From Tolumonas auensis DSM 9187 (GTDB taxonomy: Bacteria > Pseudomonadota > Gammaproteobacteria > Enterobacterales > Aeromonadaceae), in the NCBI RefSeq assembly GCF_000023065.1, contig NC_012691.1:2214501-2278500 (forward strand): a stretch of 64,000 nucleotides of DNA. The letters are read 5' to 3'. Each line of letters opens with the position of its first letter. The first letter of the stretch is position 1. A program made the position numbers and the translations under genes. The notes under the pieces were generated by a model. The model saw only the letters and a list, made by a program, of their open reading frames with translations, was not told the origin of the DNA and did no database searches. Shown here piece after piece: positions 8,839-18,626 of this stretch.

Positions 8839-10098
8839 TTAACCATTAGGTAATATTTTACAACCGTAATAATCTGATATTGTTTTGGCGTTATTAACGT
8901 ACCACATATCTCTATCATTAATATATCTATACGGCGCATCTGGTGTTATTTTATGCACATATATACCTTTTTTGCAAAGATCACCGCGTGATTCATTAAG
9001 TATAAAACTCTCTCTTTGAATCATGAACAACGAATATTTATAGTAAACATTAAACGTATACAACGAAAAGAGAAACGAAGAAAAGAAAACAATTAATGGA
9101 ATTGCATAATTTTTGTTTCTCATCGAAAAATAAACGGCATGACAGACAACTGAAAACATAACAACCCAAGCTATTATAAAAGATCTTGGCTCAGTGTACG
9201 GTGATGCAATCATTGATCCAACAGTGAGGAAGGAACATAAAATAGGAATACAGATTGAATAATTTAATGTTTTTCTTTTATACAAATAGGTAAGACCAAT
9301 TATGGCGCAAACTAAGAGCGTTGATGACGTGTTTATAAATACCATGGCGACATCGGAAATACGCCCAAAAATATAATGAATATCGCTATAATTTGAATTG
9401 GATCCATAATACATTCTACGCACTGATGTTGATTTGGCTGTTACCAATACAAGCCAACCTAGAGATGTTAATAATATTGCAGGGAGTCCATTTTTTAAAC
9501 TAACTTTATCCACGCTTATTGCTACTAGCATTGATACCACCAATGCCACAGGAACGTTTTCAAAAGAAACACCTGCCATAAGACATAGAACAAAATACGC
9601 GACTTTTGTACACTTATTTTTGAAAACAAAATTGCAAGCAATCTGATTGCAAAATGGAATTAAAACTGCAATACAAATGTTTATTGGCATCAGATATCCT
9701 GCACTGGCAGTTGTCCAAAAGAACACTTCCATTCCAGGCCAGAATGCAAATATGCAAGCAAATGATATTAATATATATAAAAATCTATCATTTTTCTGCG
9801 CAAAAAAAAATGAAGATAGATAAAAAATTGACATCAATGAAAGGAAATTTGCCGCAATATAAAAATAATGGGGCATGCTAAGAAAAAATATAGAAAACTG
9901 CTCCCCAAGCCTTGCATTCCATCCATTAATCTGCATTTGTGATCTGTTTGCTGAATATATCAACCTATCTATAATGCTTTCATTTTTAAAAATTTTTGTT
10001 AATCCATAATCCTCTCCAGCCATAGGAGCTATTGAGAGTATGATAACGTATAACATTATTGATGAAAAAAAGAAAAAATTAAAAACTCTATTTATCAT
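8839..10098 (-). CDS. AT-rich multi-pass membrane protein, possibly a GT-C-type glycosyltransferase
   Basis: A 419-residue inner-membrane protein with roughly ten hydrophobic helices. An early periplasmic loop carries PMAGEDYGL, an acidic pair after the first helix as seen in GT-C glycosyltransferases and DUF6056-like proteins. A soluble tail of about 60 residues follows the last helix. The start at 10098 follows AGGAATAAGAA. Base composition is far more AT-rich than the neighbouring rml genes. It lies downstream of the terminator of the rmlB transcript, so it needs its own promoter. Position at the end of the polysaccharide locus suggests a role in modifying that glycan (for example adding a side sugar or phase-variable group). 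Family assignment is tentative. Confidence 0.6.
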   Translation of the reverse strand: MINRVFNFFFFSSIMLYVIILSIAPMAGEDYGLTKIFKNESIIDRLIYSANRSQMQINGWNARLGEQFSIFFLSMPHYFYIAANFLSLMSIFYLSSFFFAQKNDRFLYILISFACIFAFWPGMEVFFWTTASAGYLMPINICIAVLIPFCNQIACNFVFKNKCTKVAYFVLCLMAGVSFENVPVALVVSMLVAISVDKVSLKNGLPAILLTSLGWLVLVTAKSTSVRRMYYGSNSNYSDIHYIFGRISDVAMVFINTSSTLLVCAIIGLTYLYKRKTLNYSICIPILCSFLTVGSMIASPYTEPRSFIIAWVVMFSVVCHAVYFSMRNKNYAIPLIVFFSSFLFSLYTFNVYYKYSLFMIQRESFILNESRGDLCKKGIYVHKITPDAPYRYINDRDMWYVNNAKTISDYYGCKILPNG

Positions 10099-10698
10099 TT
10101 CTTATTCCTGAATACATATTTTTGCCATTATTTTTCCATGCACGAATGTCCATAGGAATTCACAAAAAAATTCGATTGAAATTGACTGTACTCTTTTTTT
10201 ACCTAACTTAGCTATACGAAATTCATCTGCATTTTATTTTCCCAAACAATATCACCACTAGACCACAGCAAGAGAGAAATGCCCGTCAAATCATGGTTGG
10301 TGTTGCAAAATTAGAAACAATAATGAAGAATTAAAATATTGTAAAAAGAACCACATCAATCTATGATGAATTGTCTTTCAAAAGAAAATGCAAGATCACA
10401 GGTAAATAGGATTATCAATTATAAAAATAGTTTAAATAAAGAATAAATTCAGCTAAGAATAAGGTAAACATCAAAAAATGCTTCACCTGAAAATTTTTTC
10501 GCAGCAAGGATTTTCATACTTTCGCCTTGTATTACAAAAGAGAAAACAGAAAGTCGAATATACTTTTGCAATCAATTATTTTTTGAGCCACTTGCAATAC
10601 AGAAGAGACCTATATATTTATCCTACTGCAAGAAAAGCCCTGATAAAATAACAAATCTCAGGGCTTTCTTTTCATTAGATAATGGGAAAGGTGCAGTA
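10099..10698. other. AT-rich 600-bp stretch without an intact gene
   Basis: No convincing ORF. A 32-codon open segment on the minus strand (10215-10310, reading HDLTGISLLLWSSGDIVWEN...) has no start codon and is bounded by stops; it could be the remnant of a lost polysaccharide gene. The right end holds the terminator of the rml genes (10634-10667). The left part must contain the promoter of the 8839-10098 gene, but I cannot point to a clear -35/-10 pair. Confidence 0.5.
10634..10667 (-). terminator. Intrinsic terminator of the rml gene block
   Basis: Stem AAAGCCCTGA / TCAGGGCTTT with a 14-base loop, A-rich before and T-rich after (TTTCTTTT), so it can act in both directions. It lies 32 bp past the rmlB stop and would end the long polysaccharide transcript. 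Confidence 0.8.
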
Positions 10699-11763
10699 TT
10701 ATTTCTTCAACGGACGCCACCAGCTTTCATTCGCCAGATACCATTTGATGGTTTTGGCAATACCAGTCTGGAAGGTTTCCTGTGGCTGATAGCCCAGCTC
10801 ACTCTGGATTTTCTCAGTACCTACCGCGTAACGGCGATCGTGGCCAGCGCGATCAGTCACATAAGTGATCAATGATTTTGCTGATTCACCTTTCGCACAA
10901 GGCGATAATGGGTAACGCGACGCCAGCGAGTTATCAGCAGCGAATTCACCGTCCACCAGTTCACAGATCAGATGCACAATATCAATGTTCTGCCATTCGT
11001 TAACACCACCGATATTGTAGGTTTCGCCGATCACGCCTTTATTCAGTACTAGCTCGATACCACTGCAGTGATCTTCCACGAATAACCAGTCGCGGATCTG
11101 CTTGCCATCACCGTAAATCGGCAATGCTTTGTTATCCAGAATGTTGGTCAGGCACAGCGGAATCAGTTTTTCCGGGAAGTGGAAATAGCCGTAGTTATTG
11201 GAACAGTTGCTGGTAGTCACCTGCAGACCATAGGTATGGTGATAAGCACGCACCAGATGATCGGAAGCTGCTTTGGACGCGGAATATGGTGAATTCGGCG
11301 CATAGGCGGTTGACTCGGTGAAAGCCGGATCAGTCAGTTCCAGTGTGCCGTACACTTCATCGGTAGAGACATGGTGGAAACGATGCGGCAACGGGTTTGC
11401 CGGATCAGCCAGCCACACTGCGCGTGCAGCTTTCAGCAGACTGTGGGTGCCGATGATGTTGGTTTCAATAAAGGCATCCGGACCAGTGATAGAGCGATCG
11501 ACATGTGACTCTGCCGCAAAATGCACCAGCGTATCGATCTGCTCATCACGCAGCAGCATTTCAACCAGTTCAGAATTGCAGATATTGCCTTTTACAAAAC
11601 GGAAATTCGGGTTATCCATCAGCGGACGCAGCGTTTCGATATTGCCTGCGTAAGTCAGCGCATCCAGCACCACTACGCGATCAGCCGGATGGGTTTTCAG
11701 CCAGTAATGTACAAAGTTAGCACCGATAAAGCCGGCACCGCCGGTAACGAGTAATTTTTTCAT
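10699..11763 (-). CDS. rmlB: dTDP-glucose 4,6-dehydratase
   Basis: Second step of dTDP-L-rhamnose synthesis: dTDP-glucose to the 4-keto-6-deoxy sugar. The 354-aa extended SDR protein has the NAD motif GGAGFIG (residues 8-14), STDEVYG (133-139) and the catalytic Tyr160-x3-Lys164. I used the ATG at 11763 (MKKLLVTGGAGF); the frame opens five codons earlier with a TTG. It is the last gene of the rmlDACB block, 15 bp after rmlC, and ends before a terminator. Confidence 0.96.
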   Translation of the reverse strand: MKKLLVTGGAGFIGANFVHYWLKTHPADRVVVLDALTYAGNIETLRPLMDNPNFRFVKGNICNSELVEMLLRDEQIDTLVHFAAESHVDRSITGPDAFIETNIIGTHSLLKAARAVWLADPANPLPHRFHHVSTDEVYGTLELTDPAFTESTAYAPNSPYSASKAASDHLVRAYHHTYGLQVTTSNCSNNYGYFHFPEKLIPLCLTNILDNKALPIYGDGKQIRDWLFVEDHCSGIELVLNKGVIGETYNIGGVNEWQNIDIVHLICELVDGEFAADNSLASRYPLSPCAKGESAKSLITYVTDRAGHDRRYAVGTEKIQSELGYQPQETFQTGIAKTIKWYLANESWWRPLKK

Positions 11764-11778
11764 GAAAAAGTGTCTCAA

Positions 11779-12327
11779 TTAGTCGAAATAAACCGCATCT
11801 TTGAATAATTTGCCTTCGGCATCTTTGGCAGAAAGTGATGGTTGCTGGCCATCAACCAGTGGCCACTGGATATTCAGCTCCGGGTCATTCCAGCGAATAG
11901 AATGTTCAGCAGACGGGTTGTAATAATTTGTGCATTTATACACAAATTCAGCGGTTTCTGTTGTTACATAGAAACCATGTGCGAAACCTTCCGGCACCCA
12001 TAACTGACGTTTGTTTTCTGCAGACAACAGCACACCCACCGACTGGCCAAATGTTGGCGATGAACGGCGAATATCGACAGCAACATCAAATACTTCACCG
12101 GCGATGACACGCACCAGTTTGCCTTGGGCCTGTTCTGTCTGGTAATGCAAACCACGCAGAATACCCTGACGGGACTTGGAGTGGTTATCCTGTACAAACC
12201 GGCGTTCACACACCAGTTCATTAAATTTCTGTTCCTGCCAGGTTTCCATAAAGAAACCGCGCTCATCACCAAATACAGCCGGCTCAATAATTTTTACGTC
12301 AGGGATAGAAGTATCGATAATTTTCAT
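11779..12327 (-). CDS. rmlC: dTDP-4-dehydrorhamnose 3,5-epimerase
   Basis: Cupin-fold epimerase of the dTDP-rhamnose pathway, 182 aa as usual. The catalytic histidine is His61 in LRGLHYQ, with the substrate-binding region EFVYKCTNYYNP and VPEGFAHGF further on. It lies between rmlA and rmlB with very short gaps on the same strand, consistent with one operon. Confidence 0.96.
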   Translation of the reverse strand: MKIIDTSIPDVKIIEPAVFGDERGFFMETWQEQKFNELVCERRFVQDNHSKSRQGILRGLHYQTEQAQGKLVRVIAGEVFDVAVDIRRSSPTFGQSVGVLLSAENKRQLWVPEGFAHGFYVTTETAEFVYKCTNYYNPSAEHSIRWNDPELNIQWPLVDGQQPSLSAKDAEGKLFKDAVYFD

Positions 12328-12336
12328 GGAAAAACC

Positions 12337-13218
12337 TTATTTCACCCAGTTCTCTTCATCAGCAATGCGTTGCAGATAAGCACCGTAACCGCTTTTTACC
12401 AACGGTTTCGCTAATTCGCGCAATTGTTCAGCAGTAATGAACCCCATGCGATAAGCGGTTTCTTCCGGACAGGCAACTTTCTGGCCCTGACGTTTTTCCA
12501 GAACACGCATAAAGATAGAGGCATCGAGCAGTGAGTCATGCGTGCCAGTATCCAGCCAGGCACAACCACGGCCCATACGTTCTACGCGAAGCTGCTGACG
12601 CTGCAGGTAAACGTTGTTCACATCGGTGATTTCCAGCTCGCCACGGGCTGATGGCTTCACATTTTTGGCGATTTCAATAACCTGATTATCGTAAAAATAC
12701 AGGCCAGTCACCGCATAGTTAGAACGCGGCTTAAGTGGTTTTTCTTCAATGGAAATGGCCTGCCCCGCCGAATTAAATTCAACCACACCGTAACGTTCCG
12801 GATCCTGCACGTAGTAACCGAAAACGGTCGCGCCTTCCGTACGGGCAGCGGCTTCCTGCAGTGTTTCCGCCAGACCATGACCATGGAAAATGTTATCACC
12901 CAGCACTAAACAGACGGTATCATCACCGATGAATTTTTCACCGATGATAAACGCCTGCGCCAAACCATCCGGACTTGGCTGAATAGCATACTCAATATGA
13001 ATACCCCACTGATGGCCATCACCCAGCAGGCGCTGATAGCTTTCCTGATCACGCGGCGTGCTGATCAGCAGGATTTCTTTAATCCCGGCCAGCATCAGGG
13101 TACTCAGCGGATAATAGATCATCGGCTTATCATAAACAGGCAGCAGTTGTTTATTAATTGCCACCGTAGCCGGATGCAGACGAGTGCCACTACCACCCGC
13201 AAGAATAATACCTTTCAT
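12337..13218 (-). CDS. rmlA: Glucose-1-phosphate thymidylyltransferase
   Basis: First step of dTDP-rhamnose synthesis, joining dTTP and glucose-1-phosphate. The 293-aa protein begins [18 protein letters not shown], the nucleotide-binding signature of sugar nucleotidyltransferases, and has [12 protein letters not shown] with the metal-binding Asp and [20 protein letters not shown]. Length and motifs match RmlA/RfbA. It sits between rmlD and rmlC. Confidence 0.96.
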   Translation of the reverse strand: MKGIILAGGSGTRLHPATVAINKQLLPVYDKPMIYYPLSTLMLAGIKEILLISTPRDQESYQRLLGDGHQWGIHIEYAIQPSPDGLAQAFIIGEKFIGDDTVCLVLGDNIFHGHGLAETLQEAAARTEGATVFGYYVQDPERYGVVEFNSAGQAISIEEKPLKPRSNYAVTGLYFYDNQVIEIAKNVKPSARGELEITDVNNVYLQRQQLRVERMGRGCAWLDTGTHDSLLDASIFMRVLEKRQGQKVACPEETAYRMGFITAEQLRELAKPLVKSGYGAYLQRIADEENWVK

Positions 13219-13241
13219 TATTTACTCTATCCTTTTGCTAT

Positions 13242-14141
13242 TTATTGCGGCGCGTAAGCAACGATATTTTCCAGTGCTTTGTGCCAGTCACTCGGTTGAA
13301 TACCAAATTCATTGAAAATTTTACGACAATCCAGACGTGAATTCGCAGGGCGTTTCGCTGGTGTCGGATAGTCGGCTGTGGTTAATGCATTCAGTTGCGG
13401 CGCTTTGGCCAACAACTTATGCTCAACCGCTTTATCAAAAATAGCCTGCGCAAACTGATGCCAGTTCACATGCGGCTCACCGGCAAAATGATAAATGCCC
13501 CAGCTGACGGTTGCAGGCGCAGCAACCGCTTTTTCAGCCATCACTAACAGCGCAGCGGCAATATCACCGGCATAGGTCGGACCACCAAACTGATCGGCCA
13601 CAATACCCAACTGATCACGTTGTGAGCCCAGACGCAGCATAGTTTTGACAAAATTATTGCCATGCTCACCAAACACCCAGGCGGTGCGTAAAATAATATG
13701 TTTAGAATTAGCAGTGATAACCGCTTCTTCCCCGGCTAATTTGCTGGCACCGTAAACACCTTGTGGTGCTACCGGATCAGCTTCGCTGTAGGTGCCGTCT
13801 TTATCGCCGGAAAAAACATAATCCGTAGAAATATGCAGCATCGCCGCGTCTACTGAAGTTGCTGCTTCCGCCAGATATTTTGGACCATCGCGATTAATCG
13901 CAAAAGAAGCATCAATTTCTGTTTCGGCTTTATCCACCGCAGTATGTGCAGCCGCATTGATGACGACATCCGGCTGATACTCTTTGACTAATGAGTTAAC
14001 AGCTTGTGGATCAGTAATATCCAGCTTATCTCTGTCAATCGCCAGAACATCCCAGCCATTCGCCTGTGCCTGCTGCGTCAGACAAAAACCAACCTGGCCA
14101 TAAGCACCGGTTATCATTATTTTTTTCAATTTAATCACCAT
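13242..14141 (-). CDS. rmlD: dTDP-4-dehydrorhamnose reductase
   Basis: Last step to dTDP-L-rhamnose (NADPH-dependent reduction). A 299-residue SDR protein with GAYGQVG (12-18) for the cofactor, STDYVFSGD, and the YGASKLAGE catalytic Tyr-Lys pair. The ATG at 14141 has only a weak ribosome binding site; an ATG eight codons in is an alternative. First of the rmlDACB genes and eight bp after the ligase-like gene. Confidence 0.94.
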   Translation of the reverse strand: MVIKLKKIMITGAYGQVGFCLTQQAQANGWDVLAIDRDKLDITDPQAVNSLVKEYQPDVVINAAAHTAVDKAETEIDASFAINRDGPKYLAEAATSVDAAMLHISTDYVFSGDKDGTYSEADPVAPQGVYGASKLAGEEAVITANSKHIILRTAWVFGEHGNNFVKTMLRLGSQRDQLGIVADQFGGPTYAGDIAAALLVMAEKAVAAPATVSWGIYHFAGEPHVNWHQFAQAIFDKAVEHKLLAKAPQLNALTTADYPTPAKRPANSRLDCRKIFNEFGIQPSDWHKALENIVAYAPQ

Positions 14142-14149
14142 TACTTGTT

Positions 14150-15847
14150 TTATTGAGCACCGGAAACGGCAGGCTTGGATGACAGTGAAATCTTCTGCAG
14201 AAAATCAGCACGGGGGAAAACCCGTTTACCTTCATCAAGCCAGAACTGTGCCTGTTCTTTATCATTTAACTGTTGCAGTGCATATACTAATCGGCCATAG
14301 ACCACGGCCCGTGGGGTGTTATGCAGGAACTCTTTTGCCCAGTCAACATAGCTTTCCAATCCGGCTTTATCGTGCATTGCCGCAGAAAAAGTCAGTTGTA
14401 CACTGCGCATCTGGAACTCATACATCATCATCCAGGGTAACGGGTTAATGATCTGCTCCAGTACCTGTGGATTTTTATCTTTCGCGCGGTCATATTTGGT
14501 CAGCACATAGGCCGCCTGCAAACCTGTCAGCATAAAAGGCACCACAATCAGTGGAATGATAATCGCCACAACACGGGCCAGAAACCAATACTGACAGGAG
14601 TAAACCTTCTGTTGACCACTTTCAGCATCCGTCAGCCAGAGGAACATGATAAACAGGAAGAAATGGGCAACTGAATGATAGAAAGGATATTCCACCATGG
14701 AATGGAAAAGTAGTGGCAGCACCAGCGCCAACAACGAAATACGTTTTGCCCAACCCGCACATTTTAATAACGAGCGGATATAGCCGGTTGTGAAAACCAG
14801 CAGCCCGATAACAGCAACGATGCCGCCTTCGTGTAACCAGAACAACACCTCGTTATGCGGATGATCGAGGTTTTCCTCCATCAGGCGCATATTTGGTGTT
14901 ATATGTTCCGGGGCATAAAAATCATGCAGGAAAGTATATTCGAAACTGCCATAACCATGACCCAGCCAAGGCGACTGTGGCAGCATAGACAGCAAGTGTG
15001 ACCAGTAAAGTTTACGGAAACCTGAAGTCAATGCATAACTGTCTGGCGCACGGGCTGATGTGTGCCCCCATAACCCAACAGAAAGACTGATACCTATCAG
15101 CGCAACAGACCACCAGAAGATAAGCCGGTTATAGTTCCATAAAACCGGTAGCATACATAATGCAACTAGTATGGCACCGTAAATTCCAGCCCGGGACTGG
15201 ATCTGAATCAGCAGCAAAGGCGTAGCCACCAGAATCAGACTAAGCAAGCCCTGCCGCCAGCGGGAAGTCAGCACCTTGCTATCCCAGCGCTGCAGATAGA
15301 ATGTGATTCCCAAACCTACCGCCAGAAAGCTGGAGAACACACTGTCTTTCTGGAAAATACCATATGGGCGGTTGATTTTTACGTTATAACCCAACCAATT
15401 ACCGTCTTTCAGAATGAAGAACTGAACCAGTCCGTATACAGCTTCTATGACCACCGCAGCTAACAACAGATACAGCAGGCTATGGCGTTGGTTTTCAGTA
15501 AACTGAAACTGCGACAAAGCAAAAAACAATAGCAAACCAGCTGCTATGGCCAGAAAACGCGGTTCTGCCTGCGCATTCCATTCTGCCTGCGGATTCAGAA
15601 ACGGCAGCAGCAAAATCGCGAATCCGGCCAGAAACCAGAGTTGAGTGCGGGAAAATGTCAGCTGTTTAACTACTGTCAGATGCCAGATACCAATACTAAT
15701 CAGCACCGAGACAAACGCCCACCCCACCATATTAAATGGCAGATATAACCCTGAACCACCCTGATTGTGCATAAAAAAATGCATACCAAGCAGAGCATAC
15801 AGGGCAAGGAATATCAGGAAAACACGGGCAGACATGGACTGCGGCAT
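14150..15847 (-). CDS. Wzy_C-family O-antigen ligase / PglL-type O-oligosaccharyltransferase
   Basis: A 565-residue integral membrane protein with about 12 helices. The large periplasmic loop contains LGHGYGSFEYTF and DHPHNEVLFWLHEGG, whose His-Asn pair marks the Wzy_C family. After the last helices, VEYPFYHSVAHFFLFIMFLW followed by a soluble, helical C-terminal domain (about 430-565, TPR-like) is the arrangement of PglL/PilO-type enzymes with a Wzy_C_2 domain. These move lipid-linked glycan onto protein (pilin, secreted proteins), and some also onto lipid A core. Sitting between wbaP and rmlD, it probably transfers the glycan made by this locus. Whether the acceptor is LPS core or protein cannot be decided from sequence. 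Confidence 0.82.
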   Translation of the reverse strand: MPQSMSARVFLIFLALYALLGMHFFMHNQGGSGLYLPFNMVGWAFVSVLISIGIWHLTVVKQLTFSRTQLWFLAGFAILLLPFLNPQAEWNAQAEPRFLAIAAGLLLFFALSQFQFTENQRHSLLYLLLAAVVIEAVYGLVQFFILKDGNWLGYNVKINRPYGIFQKDSVFSSFLAVGLGITFYLQRWDSKVLTSRWRQGLLSLILVATPLLLIQIQSRAGIYGAILVALCMLPVLWNYNRLIFWWSVALIGISLSVGLWGHTSARAPDSYALTSGFRKLYWSHLLSMLPQSPWLGHGYGSFEYTFLHDFYAPEHITPNMRLMEENLDHPHNEVLFWLHEGGIVAVIGLLVFTTGYIRSLLKCAGWAKRISLLALVLPLLFHSMVEYPFYHSVAHFFLFIMFLWLTDAESGQQKVYSCQYWFLARVVAIIIPLIVVPFMLTGLQAAYVLTKYDRAKDKNPQVLEQIINPLPWMMMYEFQMRSVQLTFSAAMHDKAGLESYVDWAKEFLHNTPRAVVYGRLVYALQQLNDKEQAQFWLDEGKRVFPRADFLQKISLSSKPAVSGAQ

Positions 15848-15849
15848 TA

Positions 15850-17313
15850 TTAATAGGCTCCGTCGCGCTTTAAAACAACGTTGATTGTTTTGAACATAAT
15901 GGCAATGTCATACCAAAGGGACCAGTTTTTAACATACCAGGCATCAAGATAAACCCGGGTTGCATAATCGGTATCGTTGCGGCCACTCACCTGCCACAGA
16001 CCGGTCATGCCGGGTTTCGTCATGAAATAATAGTCAACATCATCGCCATATCGTTCCAGTTCGGCCTCAACGACAGGACGTGGCCCCACCAGACTCATTT
16101 CCCCTTTCAACACATTCCATAGCTGAGGCAATTCATCCAGACTGGTTTTACGAATGAAATGGCCGATCTGTGTAATACGGGGGTCATTTTTTAATTTAAA
16201 ATCCTTGTCCCATTCCGCTTTTGCTTCCGGATCGGTTGCCAATAAATTCTGCAACACTTCCTGTGAATTGATAATCATGGAACGGAATTTCAGGCATTTG
16301 AACTTGCGGCCTTTCAGACCTACGCGCTCATGACCATAAATCGGGGAACCGCCATCACGGGAGACTTTCCAGCCGATATAAACCAGTACAGGAGACAACA
16401 AAAAAATAAGCAATGAAGAAACCAGGACATCAAAACCACGCTTCAGGAAGCGGGCAGAAAAACGTGCCAAATTATTGCGGATACGAAGCATTAATACTTC
16501 ATGGCTAAAGAAATGAGATACATCAGTGCCATATAGTGGCACACCACGAATTGTCGGAATGACAGAGATATTACGGATTTTGCGTTGCGTTAAATTGCGC
16601 AAACATTCATCCAGCTGATCCCGCTGTTCATATTCAACAGCAACAAAAAATTTGATATCAGGAATGCGTTTTACTAATGAACCAATATCTTCATTGAGAA
16701 CCGGTTTATCCTGCACAGGGCTGACAGCACACTGACCATCAGGTGCAATAAAACCAATAACATCAAATCCCATCATTTTTTCACTTTGTAATGCCAGATA
16801 GGCATCTTTAGCATTTTCGCCGCAACCGATAATCACACTAGGCCATTGCCAGTAACCCAAGCGGTACAGTAGCTTTTTCATACCATAACGGCACAGTGGC
16901 ACCAGCACCAAAGAAAGTGACCAGAGAATTACCCAATAGGTACGCGAAAGTTGCCATTTTGCCAGTGCAGCCAACGCCAGATCCGCAACGGCCAGCGCCA
17001 GAATAGTAATGGAAACTTCACGAAGCTCATTCCAAAAGGGCTTACGATAAGTGTAGTGACGGAGATGAACCCAGAACCAGGTAATACTTAATGTTACAAG
17101 CAACAAAAAAACCCAAATTCTGGCCTGACCGGGTGTTGTATTCATCCATTGTAGAAAGCCTGGATTTTTCTCGCCCAATATCTCAATCAGATTTCTGCTA
17201 ACTATAAAAGCTATAGAAAAGGCAATAAGATCAGCGAAAATCAAATTGAATCGATTTACCCATGGCGAAAATTTAAAATCAAACTGTGTCATATTTTGTT
17301 TACCAGGCATCAT
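15850..17313 (-). CDS. wbaP: Undecaprenyl-phosphate galactose phosphotransferase (WbaP family)
   Basis: Initiates the polymer by placing hexose-1-phosphate (typically galactose-1-P) on undecaprenyl phosphate. The protein (about 487 aa from ATG 17313, which follows TAGGG) has a four-to-five-helix N-terminal membrane region, a Rossmann-like CoA_binding_3 domain (about 160-280), one re-entrant helix and the C-terminal catalytic domain. That domain has KCLKFRSM, DELPQLWNVLKGEMSLVGPRP, KPGMTGLWQVSGR and the terminal LKRDGAY typical of WbaP. An adjacent galE supplying UDP-galactose fits a galactose start. Sugar specificity is inference. Confidence 0.92.
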   Translation of the reverse strand: MMPGKQNMTQFDFKFSPWVNRFNLIFADLIAFSIAFIVSRNLIEILGEKNPGFLQWMNTTPGQARIWVFLLLVTLSITWFWVHLRHYTYRKPFWNELREVSITILALAVADLALAALAKWQLSRTYWVILWSLSLVLVPLCRYGMKKLLYRLGYWQWPSVIIGCGENAKDAYLALQSEKMMGFDVIGFIAPDGQCAVSPVQDKPVLNEDIGSLVKRIPDIKFFVAVEYEQRDQLDECLRNLTQRKIRNISVIPTIRGVPLYGTDVSHFFSHEVLMLRIRNNLARFSARFLKRGFDVLVSSLLIFLLSPVLVYIGWKVSRDGGSPIYGHERVGLKGRKFKCLKFRSMIINSQEVLQNLLATDPEAKAEWDKDFKLKNDPRITQIGHFIRKTSLDELPQLWNVLKGEMSLVGPRPVVEAELERYGDDVDYYFMTKPGMTGLWQVSGRNDTDYATRVYLDAWYVKNWSLWYDIAIMFKTINVVLKRDGAY

Positions 17314-17392
17314 CTTAAACACCCTACTATTTGTTAATATATAAGTAAAATAAGAAATGTAGCCATATACTAAAAATTTTGGTTGATTTACT

Positions 17393-18343
17393 TTAATTTC
17401 TATTTTGTAGCCAATATGCTTTATACATACCTAATTTATGTCTCAAATTCCAAGGTAATTTCCGGAAATGCAGCCCCAATTTGTAGCCTAACGCCTTACA
17501 CCCAATAGTTAATAATGCTCGAGGTATCCAGTAGGGGGCATTTTGCCATAAATAAAATAACTCTGAGCGAATAAAACGCATTCCCTCTCCTTCAGCACCA
17601 CCGAATTGCTCCCTGATCCACGGTTCACTAGCATGAAATACACCAGTATCGAAATAACGACGAAACTCTTCCCATGGTGTGTAATTATGAGAATGCTTTA
17701 CTGCTGCCTCTGCACAATAAGCTACTTTATAACCAGCTTTAATCATCTTCGCTGTGAGATACATGTCCTCAGCAAGAATCGTGTTGTCAGGGAAGCCACC
17801 TAATTCAAAAAACACCTTACTGCGATAGGCAGCAAATGAATTTGACATGAATGCTGTTTTGATACCCAAACGAGGGATATCTGCAGCTGATTTAACACAA
17901 GAGGCCACGGGATAATTAAACAGGCGAGCATGAATAGCTAGGGGATTCGCATTATCATGAGGCAACTGACGACCGCAAACAGCTGCAACAGCAGGATCAA
18001 CAAACGGTGCAATCAGTTGCATTAATGCATCTTGACTTGCAAGAATGGCGTCTTGAGTTAAAAAAATCAGAATATCATATTCTGCCAAATTTTTGGCTGC
18101 CATGTTCCGCGTACCACCATGATTAAACTCAGTAGGTATGATATTAGTTACATAAGAACCATATGATTGCGCAATTTTTATTGTATTGTCGGATGAAGAT
18201 GAATCGACAATATAAACAATATCAGCCTCAATAGATTGTTTATAAATAGAATCTATGCATTTAGCCCAAACAGAGCCACCATTAAATGTAGGAATAATAC
18301 AAGCTATACGGCATTTTATTTCATCTTTTCTATTATTAGGCAT
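17393..18343 (-). CDS. Glycosyltransferase family 2, rhamnosyltransferase-like
   Basis: A 316-residue cytoplasmic GT-A enzyme. N-terminal IPTFNGGSVW and IVDSSSSDNT bind the nucleotide sugar; NHGGTRN and FLTQDA are typical of rhamnosyltransferases of the RfbF/WbbL type, and an EDMYL acidic motif marks the catalytic base region. dTDP-rhamnose made by rmlDACB is the likely donor. It stands between wbaP and a 283-bp gap. Linkage and acceptor cannot be told. Confidence 0.83.
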   Translation of the reverse strand: MPNNRKDEIKCRIACIIPTFNGGSVWAKCIDSIYKQSIEADIVYIVDSSSSDNTIKIAQSYGSYVTNIIPTEFNHGGTRNMAAKNLAEYDILIFLTQDAILASQDALMQLIAPFVDPAVAAVCGRQLPHDNANPLAIHARLFNYPVASCVKSAADIPRLGIKTAFMSNSFAAYRSKVFFELGGFPDNTILAEDMYLTAKMIKAGYKVAYCAEAAVKHSHNYTPWEEFRRYFDTGVFHASEPWIREQFGGAEGEGMRFIRSELFYLWQNAPYWIPRALLTIGCKALGYKLGLHFRKLPWNLRHKLGMYKAYWLQNRN

Positions 18344-18626
18344 TATTAATCTCTTATTTAAAATAAGATATAACTCAAATTACATTGATATAAAAAACAT
18401 TATTATCCATTCATTATTGAGTGGCAATATGATAACCAAAAAATCAAACATGCCATGTGTTAAAACAATAGACTGGCAAATATTATTGAATTTACCAGTC
18501 GCTTGCTAAATACACTAAGCTTACGATCTATAAAATCTCATTTCTTACAGAAAAGAACGAAAAGTATAAATACATCCCGTATCATTCCATATAATCACAC
18601 CATCAACACCAAAATCTTAAGCTTAT

